DNA of 64,000 nt from Ectobius pallidus (Eukaryota; Arthropoda; Insecta; Blattodea; Ectobiidae): assembly GCA_964059195.1 (NCBI GenBank), contig CAXKWD010000009.1, forward strand, positions 149,849,890-149,913,889, given 5' to 3'. A model generated the notes under the pieces. The model saw only the letters and a program-made list of their open reading frames with translations, was not told the DNA's origin and searched no databases. A program made the translations under genes and the position numbers. Shown in pieces: positions 31,701 to 39,382 of the stretch (position 1 is its first letter; each line of letters begins with the position of its first letter).

Positions 31701-33427
31701 AATATGTTAAAATATTCTAATTAGGAAGCTGGGGAAAAAATAGGTTAAAACCTTCAAATCCGTGCCCTAGTCATGACCCAGTATTCGGTTTAAAAAGCCT
31801 AATTGATTCACTGTTTAGGCAGCTGAGCCAATCAAAATGTTGCAGATCACCAAACATCAGAAAATATTATATAGATGGCATTGGCATGTTGACTTTTGTT
31901 TTAAATGTAGGTTTGATTAAACGTGCTACATGTATATACATACATGGGCGTATGGTGGGGAAGGGTTGAAGGGGTTGAAACCCCTCCTGAAATATTTGCA
32001 ATTTTTTAAGGATTATAACATAATGTTACGAAATAAATAAATAAATAAATAAACTAATGGTTTGATTAATACGTATATTTTCTTACATAACACAGCAATA
32101 TTAAAATAATCCTTCTAAATATTAATTTCTAATTAATTACTGAATTAATTAATGTTGCTGCGCGTGTCAATCTTTTTCTGGCTATTCTGCAGTTGTTTTT
32201 CATGTGTTAATTTACAAGTGCCCTTGTGAAAATGACTCCGCTTATATACATGTCAGACGATCAGCAATATCCCACAGTATTTCGAGGTAGGTCGCAAACC
32301 TGTCAGGCCTCAACTCTGGAAAATAGAGGTATAGCTACTTTTCATTTTAAATTTAGCATCCTCTGGTGAAAGGTGTAAGAAACCCTGTGATCGTATCATA
32401 GACTAAATTGCAGCTTACGGGGAGAATAAATGTGTAGGAACTGAATCCAGAGGACTTAAATTCGTTTTTGCATGACTTAACTAATTAGTGCTACTTACGA
32501 ATATTGTTGCTGTGGATTGTAAGTTGACATTTCCGTACGGTAAGAATTTACTTAAGCCACACATCATAATACAAGCCTTTATGGGCAAGGCCCCCCAGGG
32601 CAAATATTCGGTTCCCATAACAACAAACACATGCGAATCACTTTCTGAAATATAACATCTATCTTCAATAATGAATATATACATAATGTTTCCAGGTAAT
32701 ATTTCAATTAATATAATTAAATTGATATAAATAATCATCGTGCAAAAAATAGCATGCAATACTTGTGCCGTAAGCACATAACGGATCTAGGAAAATTGAA
32801 AAAACTCTTTCCTCGATCTGTATGCATCGCTTACGGCACTTGTATCGCAATATACTATTAACATTATGCATATTGTGTGATTCCACTTTCATTCTAAATA
32901 TGTGGGTAAGTTTGGCAATGTTCCGTGAAGTCATAAGCTAGAGTACTCCTTAAATAGTTTTGATAAAAAAGTACTGACCACAATAAAACTGTTTAATTAA
33001 TAAAAATTGTGTGTTACGTTACAAGGAACTGAGATAACATTATATTCAACCCCCTCCGAACTGAATTACATCGTACGCCCATGTACACATATATACATGA
33101 GCTGATCAGCTGATAATTTAATGGCGTGTTTGGTAATCTGTACTGAATTGTTCCAATTGTAAACAAAGTTAGAAAACTCATCAATGACTGTCTTGTTTAC
33201 TGTGGAATATTACTATTAAGTACAGACCTGAATTTGGATCTTGTTATTAAAGGATGGTGTGTATCTGATTGCAGATTCATCGCATTTATCGTAGTACCGG
33301 AGCTAGTTTTGCTAAAGCTCAACAAGAATTCACAACAGAATTCCTTCGCAACGAACACGTCCAAAGTGCAGCCTCTAATGCTGCTGCCGCCACCATCCGT
33401 GCCCAGATGTCGTCGAGTCGCTACTAA
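9077..33427 (+). CDS. Scamp: SCAMP, secretory carrier-associated membrane protein (8 exons, 358 aa)
   Basis: SCAMPs are four-pass membrane proteins of post-Golgi recycling vesicles that act in endocytosis and exocytosis. Coding exons: 9077-9133, 9229-9330, 16705-16875, 26095-26173, 27099-27384, 29314-29415, 30523-30649 and 33275-33427; they total 1077 bp and every junction is GT/AG and in phase. NPF motifs, which bind EH-domain proteins, lie at residues 7-9, 16-18 and 41-43. A Pro/Gln-rich linker with PPPPY spans 54-110 and a charged coiled coil 111-135. The Cys-rich [15 protein letters not shown] is at 140-154. Membrane segments lie at about 170-193, 205-223, 239-260 and 282-306. The E-peptide [10 protein letters not shown] (222-231) sits between the second and third. 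The length fits the large SCAMPs (vertebrate SCAMP1 is about 340 aa). Introns 2, 3 and 7 are long and full of transposon remnants. Confidence 0.96.
9229..9330 (+). CDS. Scamp: SCAMP exon 2
   Basis: Encodes residues 20-53, including the third NPF (YNPFAD). Preceded by TTCTCAG, followed by GTAAGT; phase 0 at both ends. Intron 1 is only 95 bp. Confidence 0.95.
9640..10760 (+). pseudogene. Decayed LINE reverse transcriptase in SCAMP intron 2
   Basis: 9700-9960 reads [27 protein letters not shown] and [12 protein letters not shown]: the palm motifs of a Jockey/CR1-like reverse transcriptase, including the FADD active site. The frame is interrupted by an 87-bp insertion (9963-10049) and resumes as [11 protein letters not shown]. 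At 10610-10700 it gives YGIIFWGNS and [14 protein letters not shown], the usual end of the RT region. A 25-bp motif (CTGGAAGACACATGAGTCGGT) is tandemly duplicated at about 10198-10250. Stops and frameshifts make it dead. Confidence 0.85.
9963..10049 (+). mobile_element. 87-bp 5'-truncated retroelement end inserted in the LINE
   Basis: Ends with (TTTAG)n and is flanked by a perfect 12-bp duplication TTAATATTGAAA (9951-9962 and 10050-10061). Removing one copy and the insert restores the RT reading frame, which proves a secondary insertion. Confidence 0.85.
10761..11204. other. Intronic stretch
   Basis: Near 10735-10800 a short stretch (CATGGTTACCACCACAAAAT and following) matches the LINE 3' coding end at 44605-44680, so this is LINE debris. 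The remainder shows nothing clear. Confidence 0.4.
11208..11316 (+). repeat. Two tandem copies of a 50-60 bp dispersed repeat
   Basis: Both copies read TATTCAGTAYATTGCTCC, TTAACTAACATAAACGTTCC, then AACCTAACA. Further copies occur at 46208-46265 (plus) and about 48095-48145 (minus), so the sequence is dispersed. Confidence 0.7.
11880..12013 (-). mobile_element. tRNA-like SINE/foldback element, minus strand
   Basis: On the minus strand about 11908-11980 reads as a nearly full tRNA: AGCTCAGTTGGTAGAGC (D arm/A box), a 5-bp anticodon stem TTGGC/GCCAA around a loop with GAA, then CTGGGTTCAAGTCCCAG (T arm/B box). The base before the anticodon is C instead of the invariant T, and the acceptor stem does not pair well, so this is tRNA-derived rather than a working gene. 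A relative with mirrored ends lies at 15176-15345. Confidence 0.65.
12014..12959. other. Intronic stretch, no gene
   Basis: AT-rich. 12150-12290 repeats ATGACAAAAT / ATGAAATGAC-like words typical of degraded transposon interiors. GGTTCCATCTGGCGC at 12115-12130 resembles a segment of the foldback element at 15290. No coding potential. Confidence 0.4.
12972..13191. mobile_element. Penelope-type terminal hairpin insertion
   Basis: A 53-bp perfect or near-perfect inverted repeat (about 12978-13030 and 13093-13145, from CACATGAGTGGAGG to CCACTGACCTG) encloses about 60 bp with CCCGAAACATGTCC. Direct repeats ATGTAGTTCTTT at 12960-12971 and 13192-13203 mark the insertion. The downstream shoulder ACTTCACTGTG is shared with the hairpin insertion at 55996-56325. 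Penelope-like elements often end in such inverted terminal copies. Confidence 0.7.
13208..13623 (-). pseudogene. LINE ORF2 C-terminal fragment
   Basis: Two minus-strand frames read in sequence: [18 protein letters not shown]..., then [19 protein letters not shown] and [20 protein letters not shown] with CELCGKYH. They form one protein with a frameshift near 13410. The CELCG...H segment is the C-terminal zinc knuckle of insect LINE polyproteins. A better preserved relative lies at 44543-44754. Confidence 0.7.
13640..14690. other. Intronic stretch, nothing recognised
   Basis: AT-rich sequence without long frames, terminal repeats or tandem repeats that I can see. Confidence 0.5.
14703..15168. 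mobile_element. Possible MITE with imperfect inverted ends
   Basis: The left part (AAAGCGCTTTACGAGTGCTGC) and the complement of the right part (AAATCGCTTTACCATTGCTGC) match over about 40 bp with gaps. An internal copy of CAGCACTCGTAAAGCG lies near 15028. Boundaries and target duplication are unclear. Confidence 0.4.
15176..15345. mobile_element. Foldback element carrying a tRNA-like core
   Basis: 35-bp arms GAATATTATAGGAGAAAAATTCC... (about 15177) and its complement (about 15307-15342) face each other. Between them is a degraded copy of the tRNA-like sequence seen at 11880-12013. The arm sequence is the same one that borders that copy. Confidence 0.65.
15965..16566. mobile_element. PIF/Harbinger-like MITE, 602 bp
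   Basis: Termini GTGAGCATTCACACCGAAGT and the complement of GGGAGCATTCACACCGAAGT, flanked by TAA on both sides (15962-15964, 16567-16569). 3-bp TWA duplications and GGG-type tips are typical of PIF/Harbinger. Internal degenerate copies of the terminal motif occur near 16051 and 16440. It ends 138 bp before SCAMP exon 3. Confidence 0.7.
16705..16875 (+). CDS. Scamp: SCAMP exon 3
   Basis: Encodes residues 54-110, rich in Pro and Gln ([16 protein letters not shown]), the least conserved part of the family. Acceptor TTGCAG, donor GTACAG; phase 0 at both ends. A Harbinger-like MITE ends 138 bp upstream. Confidence 0.93.
16876..17815. other. Start of SCAMP intron 3, nothing recognised
   Basis: No long frames or repeats, apart from a short (TTGTAG)n run at 17805-17822 that begins the modular array. 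Confidence 0.5.
17881..17922 (+). repeat. Conserved 42-bp hairpin, copy 1
   Basis: CCTCATTCACCGTGT pairs perfectly with ACACGGTGAATGAGG across a 12-nt loop GTTTGTTTTACT. An imperfect outer stem extends into GGGGTCCACTTGG and TCAGGTGGATTCC. Confidence 0.9.
18729..18770 (+). repeat. Conserved 42-bp hairpin, copy 2
   Basis: Identical to copy 1 over all 42 bases, including the loop, and preceded by AACTGCAGCTGGGGTCC. Confidence 0.9.
19019..19234 (+). mobile_element. 5'-truncated LINE 3' end, 216 bp
   Basis: Flanked by a perfect 14-bp duplication AAAATACATGCTTA (19005-19018 and 19235-19248) and ending in (GAA)n. A Lys-rich frame ends at about 19139, followed by a 3' UTR with CCCCAAAGTTGGGTGAAAC. 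It interrupts block A. Confidence 0.85.
20126..20631 (-). mobile_element. Penelope-like element fragment with inverted terminal copies
   Basis: A 64-bp inverted repeat (20126-20189 and 20568-20631, containing CGAGTTGACTACACACTATT) encloses a minus-strand frame. The frame reads VYIG (just before 20520), then [20 protein letters not shown] and [14 protein letters not shown]: the GIY-YIG endonuclease C-terminus of Penelope-like retroelements. A TAG replaces the codon after VYIG. Only the 3' part of the element is present. Confidence 0.8.
21000..21041 (+). repeat. Conserved 42-bp hairpin, copy 3
   Basis: Identical 42 bases. The flanks match copies 2 and 4 (AACTGCAGCTGGGG upstream, TCAGGTGGATTCCTCTGC downstream). 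Confidence 0.9.
21211..21715 (-). mobile_element. Internally deleted mariner-like element, 505 bp
   Basis: Inverted repeats of about 66 bp start CGAGGACTATTTTTTTTCAA (left) and CGAGGGCTATTTTTTTTTCA (right complement), inside a TA duplication (21209-21210 and 21716-21717). Minus-strand frames give scraps of a mariner transposase end ([26 protein letters not shown]). It interrupts the duplicated block array. Confidence 0.8.
22399..22440 (+). repeat. Conserved 42-bp hairpin, copy 4
   Basis: Identical 42 bases; a (TAGTG)n microsatellite follows 35 bp later. Confidence 0.9.
22478..22502 (+). repeat. (TAGTG)n microsatellite
   Basis: About five units of TAGTG. A similar (GAGTG)n run lies at 23022-23043. 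Confidence 0.9.
22645..22850 (+). repeat. Tandem duplication of an about 100-bp segment
   Basis: TGTTTGATATTGACCAATAA ... ACCAATCAC ... TTTATCTTA occurs at about 22650-22715 and 22768-22835. An inverted relative (CGGCTGTGATTGGTCTATA) lies at 34890-34955 outside the gene. Confidence 0.7.
22851..24095. other. Intron 3 stretch, no gene
   Basis: AT-rich with only short frames. 23570-23700 (GGTCGACTGAAATCAGGAAATG) and 23900-24090 may be upstream parts of the LINE fragment that follows, but I cannot read a protein. Confidence 0.4.
24096..24620 (+). pseudogene. LINE ORF2 C-terminal fragment with internal duplication
   Basis: Decayed plus-strand reading: [11 protein letters not shown] (about 24118), then [13 protein letters not shown] text, then [20 protein letters not shown] (24325-24395), the hallmark end of an RTE/R1-type LINE polyprotein. 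An (ATT)n run follows. 24481-24610 repeats 24165-24295 (TTCGGAAACAGGGGGCTTAG...) with few changes. Confidence 0.8.
24764..24805 (+). repeat. Conserved 42-bp hairpin, copy 5
   Basis: Identical 42 bases about 2.3 kb from the others. Only the immediate flanks (AATAACTGCAGCTGGGG, TCAGGTGGATTCC) are shared, so the roughly 95-bp unit can move or be copied by itself. Confidence 0.9.
25030..25905 (-). mobile_element. Mariner transposon, defective, 876 bp
   Basis: Inverted repeats CGAGGGTGTATCAATAAATG / complement CGAGGGTGTATCATTAAATA lie inside a TA duplication (25028-25029 and 25906-25907). Transposase remains are on the minus strand; the N-terminal half is broken by frameshifts. It sits about 190 bp before SCAMP exon 4. 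Confidence 0.9.
25040..25411 (-). pseudogene. Mariner transposase C-terminal half
   Basis: Reads [14 protein letters not shown]... [18 protein letters not shown]. The Asp of HQDN and the Asp of APCD are separated by exactly 34 residues, the DD34D spacing of mariner transposases. The first catalytic Asp lies upstream in a broken frame. Confidence 0.85.
26095..26173 (+). CDS. Scamp: SCAMP exon 4
   Basis: Encodes the coiled coil beginning [13 protein letters not shown], about residues 111-136. Acceptor TTCACAG; ends in phase 1 (one G of the alanine codon completed in exon 5) before GTAAAT. Confidence 0.94.
26310..26990. mobile_element. Intron 4 transposon remnants including a pogo-like end
   Basis: 26793-26985 matches the right part of the pogo-like element at 55223-56440 (AATATTATATATTGTG, GTAAGTGTACATAGGTA, TTTATTTTCATGTATTAAATTTTGC). 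It ends in GAGAAGTGTAAAAAGGAGGTTTTACTATA, a pogo/Tigger-type terminus. Confidence 0.6.
27099..27384 (+). CDS. Scamp: SCAMP exon 5
   Basis: The largest exon, about residues 137-231: the Cys-rich segment before the membrane, transmembrane segments 1 and 2, and the E-peptide [10 protein letters not shown], whose family counterpart blocks exocytosis as a free peptide. Acceptor TTGCAG, donor GTAAGT, ends in phase 2. Confidence 0.96.
27390..29065. other. SCAMP intron 5, first part
   Basis: No gene. 27798-27830 has AATAAG units before TCTTTATTCGCC, the 3' tail of a minus-strand retroelement extending to about 28060. 28290-28320 (GGTTTCGACCTTTACCGCGG) resembles a Penelope terminus. (TA)n lies at 28693-28722. 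Confidence 0.45.
28693..28722 (+). repeat. (TA)n microsatellite
   Basis: An uninterrupted TA run of about 30 bp. Confidence 0.9.
29070..29147 (-). mobile_element. tRNA-derived SINE head, minus strand
   Basis: On the minus strand GTGGTCTCGTGGTTAGCATC (A box) and GGCCCGGGTTCGATCCC (B box) have tRNA-like spacing. No acceptor-stem pairing, so not a tRNA gene. Confidence 0.7.
29314..29415 (+). CDS. Scamp: SCAMP exon 6
   Basis: Encodes [18 protein letters not shown] and the rest of transmembrane segment 3, ending GIPGSGT. The acceptor TTTACAG follows a (TTTG)n run. Donor GTGAGT, phase 2. Confidence 0.95.
29480..29950 (-). pseudogene. LINE ORF2 C-terminal fragment in intron 6
   Basis: The minus-strand frame reads [36 protein letters not shown] and a basic stretch. 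This matches the 'EMDFWRRSAGISR...IRN.VIR..M' segment at the end of many insect LINE polyproteins. Adjacent minus-strand sequence to about 29950 continues the match with frameshifts. Confidence 0.75.
29955..30240 (+). mobile_element. SINE fragment after a Penelope-like terminus
   Basis: 29962-30005 (GATGATGGTAGTATGAAACC... AAATAAATAAATTA) looks like a retroelement end. GTGGGTTCGATCCTGGCCC at about 30054 is a B box, followed by a SINE body with CACACCGGCAACGGTCACAG. Confidence 0.5.
30523..30649 (+). CDS. Scamp: SCAMP exon 7
   Basis: Completes a Cys codon, then [15 protein letters not shown] and transmembrane segment 4. Acceptor TTTCAG, donor GTATCA, phase 0 at the end. Confidence 0.95.
30650..31088. 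other. Start of SCAMP intron 7, nothing recognised
   Basis: Short frames only. Confidence 0.5.
31089..31313 (-). mobile_element. Mariner-like 3' fragment
   Basis: Starts with a mariner-type tip TACGGGGATCATCCAGAAAC. The stretch GGCTACTTCTCTACATAATC is the familiar minus-strand end of a mariner transposase gene. The other end is missing; a SINE is inserted next to it. Confidence 0.6.
31328..31507 (+). mobile_element. tRNA-derived SINE with (ATT)n tail
   Basis: Pol III boxes (GTGGGTGAGTCGGTAGCACG; GGCCCGGGTTCGATTCCCGG), tail ATTATTATTAT, and a perfect 14-bp duplication ATAGTGTATTTATT (31314-31327 and 31508-31521). Related to the SINE at 1176-1458. Confidence 0.9.
31943..33083. mobile_element. 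TA-flanked DNA transposon in SCAMP intron 7, 1141 bp
   Basis: Ends CATGGGCGTATGGTG and the complement of CATGGGCGTACGATG lie inside TA (31941-31942, 33084-33085). The next about 25 bp (GAAGGGGTTGAAACCCC) is partly mirrored at the right end. No transposase. Internal short inverted repeats flank GTGCCGTAAGC (about 32765 and 32830). It ends 191 bp before the last SCAMP exon. Confidence 0.65.
33275..33427 (+). CDS. Scamp: SCAMP exon 8 and stop
   Basis: Encodes the 50-residue cytoplasmic tail: [19 protein letters not shown], an Ala-rich stretch, then MSSSRY and TAA. The RTGASF-like and AQ.EF pattern is characteristic of SCAMP C-termini. Acceptor TTGCAG. Confidence 0.95.
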   Translation: MHRIYRSTGASFAKAQQEFTTEFLRNEHVQSAASNAAAATIRAQMSSSRY

Positions 33428-33639
33428 ATTAATTGAACACTTAATCTTTCTTACACCGCCCCACTGTGTGAATGAACGGGGAAATAATCAAAATGCTACT
33501 TTAACAACTTCAACATTCTTTTTTTTTTATTTAAAGACTGATAGAAATGATTGTGTTTGTTTTCTACGGTGACGAGCAGGTAGTGTTGATTTTTGCTTTG
33601 TAGCTACACACATTGTATTGCTTACCACTGTCTGTCTAT

Positions 33640-33645
33640 ATTAAA
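33640..33645 (+). terminator. Candidate SCAMP poly(A) signal ATTAAA
   Basis: ATTAAA about 210 bp after the stop codon. An AATAAA at 33925-33930 is an alternative but is followed at once by a Penelope fragment, so the nearer one is preferred. Confidence 0.4.
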
Positions 33646-33939
33646 CCTGAGCTGTGATCAGTGTAATATAAGTACCTGCCTGCTTTTTACCTCCGTTTGG
33701 CCATCTTTCCTATAAATACATCCCAGTTTTACCCGTGTCCCGAGAAAGTTTTTTACAGATGTCTAAAGGTCACAGTTTTTTAAGAATTATTCATTTTTCC
33801 TAGAAATTACGGTATTTACTCAATTCTAGAGTAACATAGAATCTAATGCACATCCCAATTTTGAAATTTTAAAGAACTGAAAAAGATAAAGACTTTGTGG
33901 AACTTTATACAGTGAAGCAACTATAATAAAATTAATTTA

Positions 33940-34420
33940 CTATATGAGTTGACATAAACACACTTTTTGCTTCACTTACCATATTTTGGTATCACGCGTT
34001 TCAAGGAGCCTCCTCCCCATTTTCAAACACACTGTCAACTGCCAAATCCTTCTCAGGAAGATTCTTTTGCGCACCTGGTGGGCTTTTTATGAACTTTCTG
34101 ATTAAACTGTCTTCCTCAGGTATTTCAAAATTCATTAGGCTGTTCTTGAATTTTTTAATGTAAATTTTTTCCCAAATTTCCAGATCCTTGTGTTTACTGA
34201 CTGACTTTAATAGTTTAGGTTCTTTTGAAATTTCATGGTCATATTCCCAAACATGTGATGCCACAGCTGATTTTTCAATTTGACAGTTTTTGATGTTCCT
34301 CACATGTTCTTTTACTCTTGTGTCAATGTTTCTTTTTGTTCTTCCTAGAGTTTGCTGGCAAATGCCATGGGCATCAAGGATAGGATATTTTATCATAGGT
34401 AATCCCATGAGAGTTTACGA
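33940..34420 (-). mobile_element. Penelope-like element 3' fragment
   Basis: The minus-strand frame 34408-34001 reads GRTKRNIDTRVKEHVRNIKN, DLEIWEKIYIKKFKNSLMNF and EEDSLIRKFIKSPPG. It aligns along its length with the frame at 20215-20520 and represents the GIY-YIG endonuclease C-terminus. Left flank ACTTACCATATTTTGGTATC is a Penelope-type terminus. It lies just past the SCAMP 3' UTR. Confidence 0.8.
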
Positions 34421-35838
34421 CTTTATCGACAGATTCGCGAATTATCTGATGAAACTCGTCAACTCGAGTTGGATTTACTAAGACTATTCCATGAATAAAA
34501 ATGTAATGAATTATACAAATAATAATTACTTTCGTGCTTTGTTATATAAAAACAAAACTAACAGCTGCGAGATCACTGCATATTATGCATCAACCATCCA
34601 TTAATCGATTCGAGTTACCATGTTGTGACCAGTGCTACCAATGGTTGATATTAGACATAGTTATATTCATTCAGGTAAGCTAACAGCAGAGCAGATTAAA
34701 AGCACACCAACTGGCTTGCACCGAATCGAAATTGTGTTTTTAATCAATGTACATTTCTATTATTTCTATTTCCAAACAAGTTATGCTGTATAAAATAGTC
34801 TGTTTTCGTGCTGCTTGATGGTAGCATGTGACGTATTAATCACTGCACACTGATGCTTACCTGTCCAGTAACGATCAGACGGTTTTACCCAATAAAACGA
34901 CATCCTTGCGATTCCTACAAGAATATTGTAAGGTAAACGGCTGTGATTGGTCTATATCCGAGGTTTGTTTCCTTTTACACAATTTTGAAACAAAAGCTAA
35001 ACTTTTTCTGGAGCAGGACCCCCCACTAATTTTAGCTATGAGCCACCACTGAGGCTGAGTATTTATTTGGCAAAGCTGGGCCACAGGTCTCTATGAAGTT
35101 TAACTTGAAAGAATTAACATGTTCTCAATTTTATGATTATCTAAAAGCCAACAGATCATCAGATAAATGCGGATAGCTAGCAGTGGATAAGAATGTACAG
35201 TGCTTGCCATCAAACTGAAAGCATGGATGACATCACAGACAGAGGCGGCGGGAATTCGAATGAAAGCGAAATGTGCTAAGATGAAAACATTGACAGTATC
35301 ATGCTAGTATTCATGTTGTTAACTAAAGTGCGTGGAACCGTGGACTATATTTTCATGGTGGACATTAGCACTCCACGCATGCACAATGGCAATGACTTGT
35401 TCAAATTTTATCGGTCGCAAAGCTTTCAGATTCCAGGCGAGCTCTGTATACGCATGGGATCAGATGCATTAAATTAAAATTGACAGATAAATGTAGGTCA
35501 CAAAACAGAGCCGTTCAATAATTTTAATGTGTCCAGCTTTTGTCGTATCTTTTTAGTCTCAAATGTGATTCTTTCCATCCATAACCATCTGGTAACCCTA
35601 GGTCGAGCACAATACTTCCTATGGTTTGAGGAGAGGAAGTAATAAACACTTATTCCAGCATTGAGAACGATGTGATAAATTGTTATGCTGACTATTTAGA
35701 ATTTTTCAACATGGCACTGCCAGTCATATGTCTGTATTTACAGTCACCGCAAGGAAAGAAGCAACTTCTGACAGTTCTCCCATGTCTTTTTCCCACCCGC
35801 CCCATATTGGGATGAGCCAGATAAAACTGATTTTACTA
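34421..35838. other. Intergenic stretch
   Basis: No gene seen. 34890-34955 is an inverted relative of the duplicated segment at 22645-22850. Other sequence unassigned. Confidence 0.4.
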
Positions 35839-35846
35839 CCCATCCA

Positions 35847-36511
35847 CATGGCCGGATTTAAGAGTATGCTGCCTATTGGCTATTTCCACCCCCTCTATAG
35901 TTCATATTTGCTTAATACATTTGTTTTATACAACAGAAGGATAGAGTTCATTGGTGTTTTCATCTTTTTTTAACATTAAGTTCATTTATTTTAGATAAAA
36001 CTACAATTTTAATGGTTTACATAATAAATTATATAATCAAATTAGTTATCTACTTTTTTTACTTACTTGTTTTAAGACGCGTAAAAAAATTAAATGGGTT
36101 TTGTAGTTAATTAATTAATCTGTTCTTGGAGATCAGTGATCACTATTTGAAACATATTTTTATATTTCAATGCCAATGACTATCTTTTGCGTAATTGAAG
36201 AACTGTGTTCAATTTGAATTAAGTTGTCCTACACAGTGAAATGAAATTACACAAAATGTAGTTAATTACTGGTTTATTTGTTGAAAAATATACAAACTTC
36301 TCTAAAACAATTCACCCTACATAATCTTCATGTTCAAATTTTCTTAGCTTTCTTACGAGATTTCTTAATGTATTCTTTAATTCGTACAGAAAATATTATT
36401 AACGTCTGAAATACTTCATTTTAACTTTTGAATAAATTGCCAAACTGCCGCCCCTGAATATTTTCCGCTCTAGGCTGCAGACTACTTAGCCTATTTAGAA
36501 ATACGGCCCTG
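35847..36511. mobile_element. hAT-like non-autonomous element, 665 bp
   Basis: Tips CATGGCCGGATTTAAG and the complement of CAGGGCCGTATTTCTAA, flanked by CCCATCCA (35839-35846) and CCCATTCA (36512-36519), an 8-bp duplication with one mismatch. CAGGGCCGGATT-type tips are common in insect hAT elements. No transposase frame. Confidence 0.65.
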
Positions 36512-36519
36512 CCCATTCA

Positions 36520-37589
36520 TCTTCCTTCACCTTGTGATCACCACAGGAGACTGCATGGTGTAGCAGATGATGTTCTTTGCTGGTTATTTTGTGTGACAGT
36601 AATTTCAACAGCGAACTGCACATCACAGAGACGTTTTTTAATTCATCTGTAAAGGCTTTAGAGAAAGAATAAGATGATTCATAGCTATTTCTCTCTCCTT
36701 GCTTAAATCAATATATTGGTGGATTTTCAGGCCTGTGAATTATTAATACTTATTCATTTAATGTGTCGAACATTCTAGAACTTTGAGAGTATATCAGTTG
36801 TTATACCAAAACTATCAATTGTAAAATAATGAAAGCTACAAACAGAATAATCTCGTTCTGTATTAGCGGTTACACTGACCTCGTTTGAGGGACTGGAAAT
36901 CGCACTCTAGAGAAAATAGCAACAGTATAGAGAAAGTCATGTATTTCAAAAGCTGGATTCAGAGGCGAGAAAATTGCAAAATCTTTCGTAGAAAGTCTTG
37001 TGTAAATGTTACAAGTAGGGAAAGCTCTGACATACATACAAGAAAATACCAAAGGGTAGAGAAAATGGCCAAAAAAAATGTTAGAGTTTGAGTAAACCAT
37101 GTTTTTTTAGAGTACAAAAACAAGAATTAAAACATTCAAATTTAGCGGTGAATAATTAAAAAGCATTTCTCTTTTGACTATGGTAGTGCAACCCTGCGAC
37201 CCTATCTTCAGATAGTGGAACTATAAACAAGACAGCTGTGACAAAATGCTTACAGCATTTAAAGATCACCAAAATACACTAGTATTATTGATTAAATTCT
37301 TCAGATTTTTGTAAGTAATGCCTCTTTCTGGAAATCATTTATTAACTAGGCAGTTATTCCCGTTTAACAGGGTTTTTACTTTGAAATTTTCGTTTCCCTC
37401 CCCCCCTTTAAATTCCGGTTCCGGTACCGTCTTAATTTTAGAGGACAGATGGTACTGTAGATTTTCGTAAGTTATTAGGAAATGTATTTTATAAGTATAT
37501 TAATATATAAACATATTAGAATTTTTGTTTTATAGAACCATTTCAAGCTACTTATAACAATTCTCGAGAGAGATTCAAAATTTCAGCAT
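36520..37589. other. Intergenic stretch
   Basis: No gene or clear repeat. Some C-rich runs near 37395. Confidence 0.4.
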
Positions 37590-37636
37590 TCGTTTGTCAT
37601 GACGTCACATCCGCAGCTACCGCCAACCGTCACGAC
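37590..37636 (+). promoter_or_regulatory. CRE-like motif in a putative 5' flank
   Basis: TGACGTCA, a palindromic CRE/ATF site, at 37600-37607 in a locally CG-richer stretch. Without the transposon at 37637-43660 this would lie about 100 bp upstream of the candidate start codon at 43704. Function is inferred. Confidence 0.35.
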
Positions 37637-38479
37637 TAGAGATGGGAATCTGTTACTTTTTTTGGAACAGTTACGTTACTGTTACAGTTACACGAAAGTA
37701 ACTGTTATTTATAACCGTTACCTGTTACTTTTCTTGTATATTACGTAGTTAATCGTCAGATCACTTCCCACTTGTAGGGGAATGCCCTTTATCTCCCCCC
37801 CCCCCCCACAACGGTTATGGACGTAGCCAAGGCTGGGGCTCTAGGGAGGGACCCCCGAAATAAAAAACAGTTGTAAAATTAAGCCGAGACCATCGTAAAA
37901 TACAGACCTCCATACAAAATAAAGATGGCCGCCATCGCGATCGGTGGTTGCACCGCATTAGGCAATTAAGACTCTGTTTGGAAGTTTTATTTTTCAAACA
38001 TTGTTTCCTGAGTTTAAAAAAAATGAACACTGTAAATATTCGCACACTTTTTAAGACGAACAAAATTATTTAATTATCTTTAAAATAATATTAAACTGCA
38101 ATCACGGATTTGACTAGAATATGGCAATCCAATATGTCTGGACTTCGTAATTCCGCTTAGGCCTACAGGTTATGTTAGTATTTCACGTAATATAACTATT
38201 ACAATAATTTATGTTATTTTTCCAGTTGGGTTGAACTGTAAATTTCTTATTATAACCTACTGTAACCTATTACATGAAATATTAAGCTAATGTTTTGACT
38301 AGGCCTACATAACCTGCAATGCCCTAGATTTCACTGTTCAGACATGGTTAGGTTCCTACATTAGGTTAAACACATTAATCAGAGTAAAATACCCCAACTT
38401 TAAATTGCTTAATTAAATTACAGAATTCTACAGGATTTCGGGCCTACCTGTCAGTAACGAAAAGTCGATCCGAGAAGAC

Positions 38480-39382
38480 TCACTGGTTGCTAAGTTTCAT
38501 CACTTTTCGGTTTGTTACTTTTTCTCCAACTTCACCACTCCTTTTGTTTACAGACTTTTTACTCTGGAATTTCAAAGCCAGTTCCTTAGAACAATTTTTT
38601 TCATTAAGGACTTTGGTATAGTTATTTATAAAAATGTTGGCTAACACTTTCATACTTTTCTTGATCACAATGTTGACACTTATACCACACTCACATACTT
38701 CATCTATATTGTTAATTTTCAGTTCACACATTTCAATTCCTAAATTAACTACTGCATTCCTTTGGTTTCGCAACCTTAAAAAATCACTCTCATATGAACC
38801 ACTAATTAATGTTTGGAACAGTCTGTATGCATCACTGCACAGAGAAATCATAAAAGGGGAAGGAAATTTTAAACCGCCTCTATTTATCTGTGAAAAATAG
38901 GTCAGAACTTCTGGTGATTCAGCTGACACCACCATTTCCTCATCTGATTGCAGCATTGACAAGCAAGTATGACATGCCCCACGCAGAGTTAATTTTTCAC
39001 TAACTTTCTTGCTAGTATAGCTAGCAATACATAGAAGCACTTTCTGGGTATCAACAGGAATAGGAGCATATGGAACTTCTTCTATTGCAGGCTGCAGATG
39101 ATCTAAACTTTCAGAAAATTTCTCTGTTACTTGCTTATGAACCTCTGATACAAAACTGTTCAAACTAAACTCTCCATATTTAGCTGATTTGAGCTTCAAA
39201 ACACTTAACAGCTTCAGTTTTCTTTCTGATTCTAGAATCTGTTCAACACCAACACTATAACAACACCCACTCAGTCTTCTGTAAGCTCCAAATCTACCTA
39301 CCTTATGATCCTCCTTGTTTTCACTATCTAAAATCCACTTAAAGTTTTCTGAGGGTAAACAGATGTTTTTATAAAAAAACCC
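38480..39382 (-). CDS. C-terminal P-like/THAP9-type transposase fragment, copy 2
   Basis: Identical in translation to the frame at 3543-4445, including CIASYTSKK, CHTC and GGLKFPSP, and likewise +1 to the THAP frame across the T-run. The shared break predates duplication of the carrier. Confidence 0.55.
   Translation of the reverse strand, partial: GFFYKNICLPSENFKWILDSENKEDHKVGRFGAYRRLSGCCYSVGVEQILESERKLKLLSVLKLKSAKYGEFSLNSFVSEVHKQVTEKFSESLDHLQPAIEEVPYAPIPVDTQKVLLCIASYTSKKVSEKLTLRGACHTCLSMLQSDEEMVVSAESPEVLTYFSQINRGGLKFPSPFMISLCSDAYRLFQTLISGSYESDFLRLRNQRNAVVNLGIEMCELKINNIDEVCECGISVNIVIKKSMKVLANIFINNYTKVLNEKNCSKELALKFQSKKSVNKRSGEVGEKVTNRKVMKLSNQ

Noticed and set aside
34875..35084. 69-codon minus-strand frame
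   Set aside because: It overlaps the dispersed CCAATCAC repeat and shows no protein-like features.
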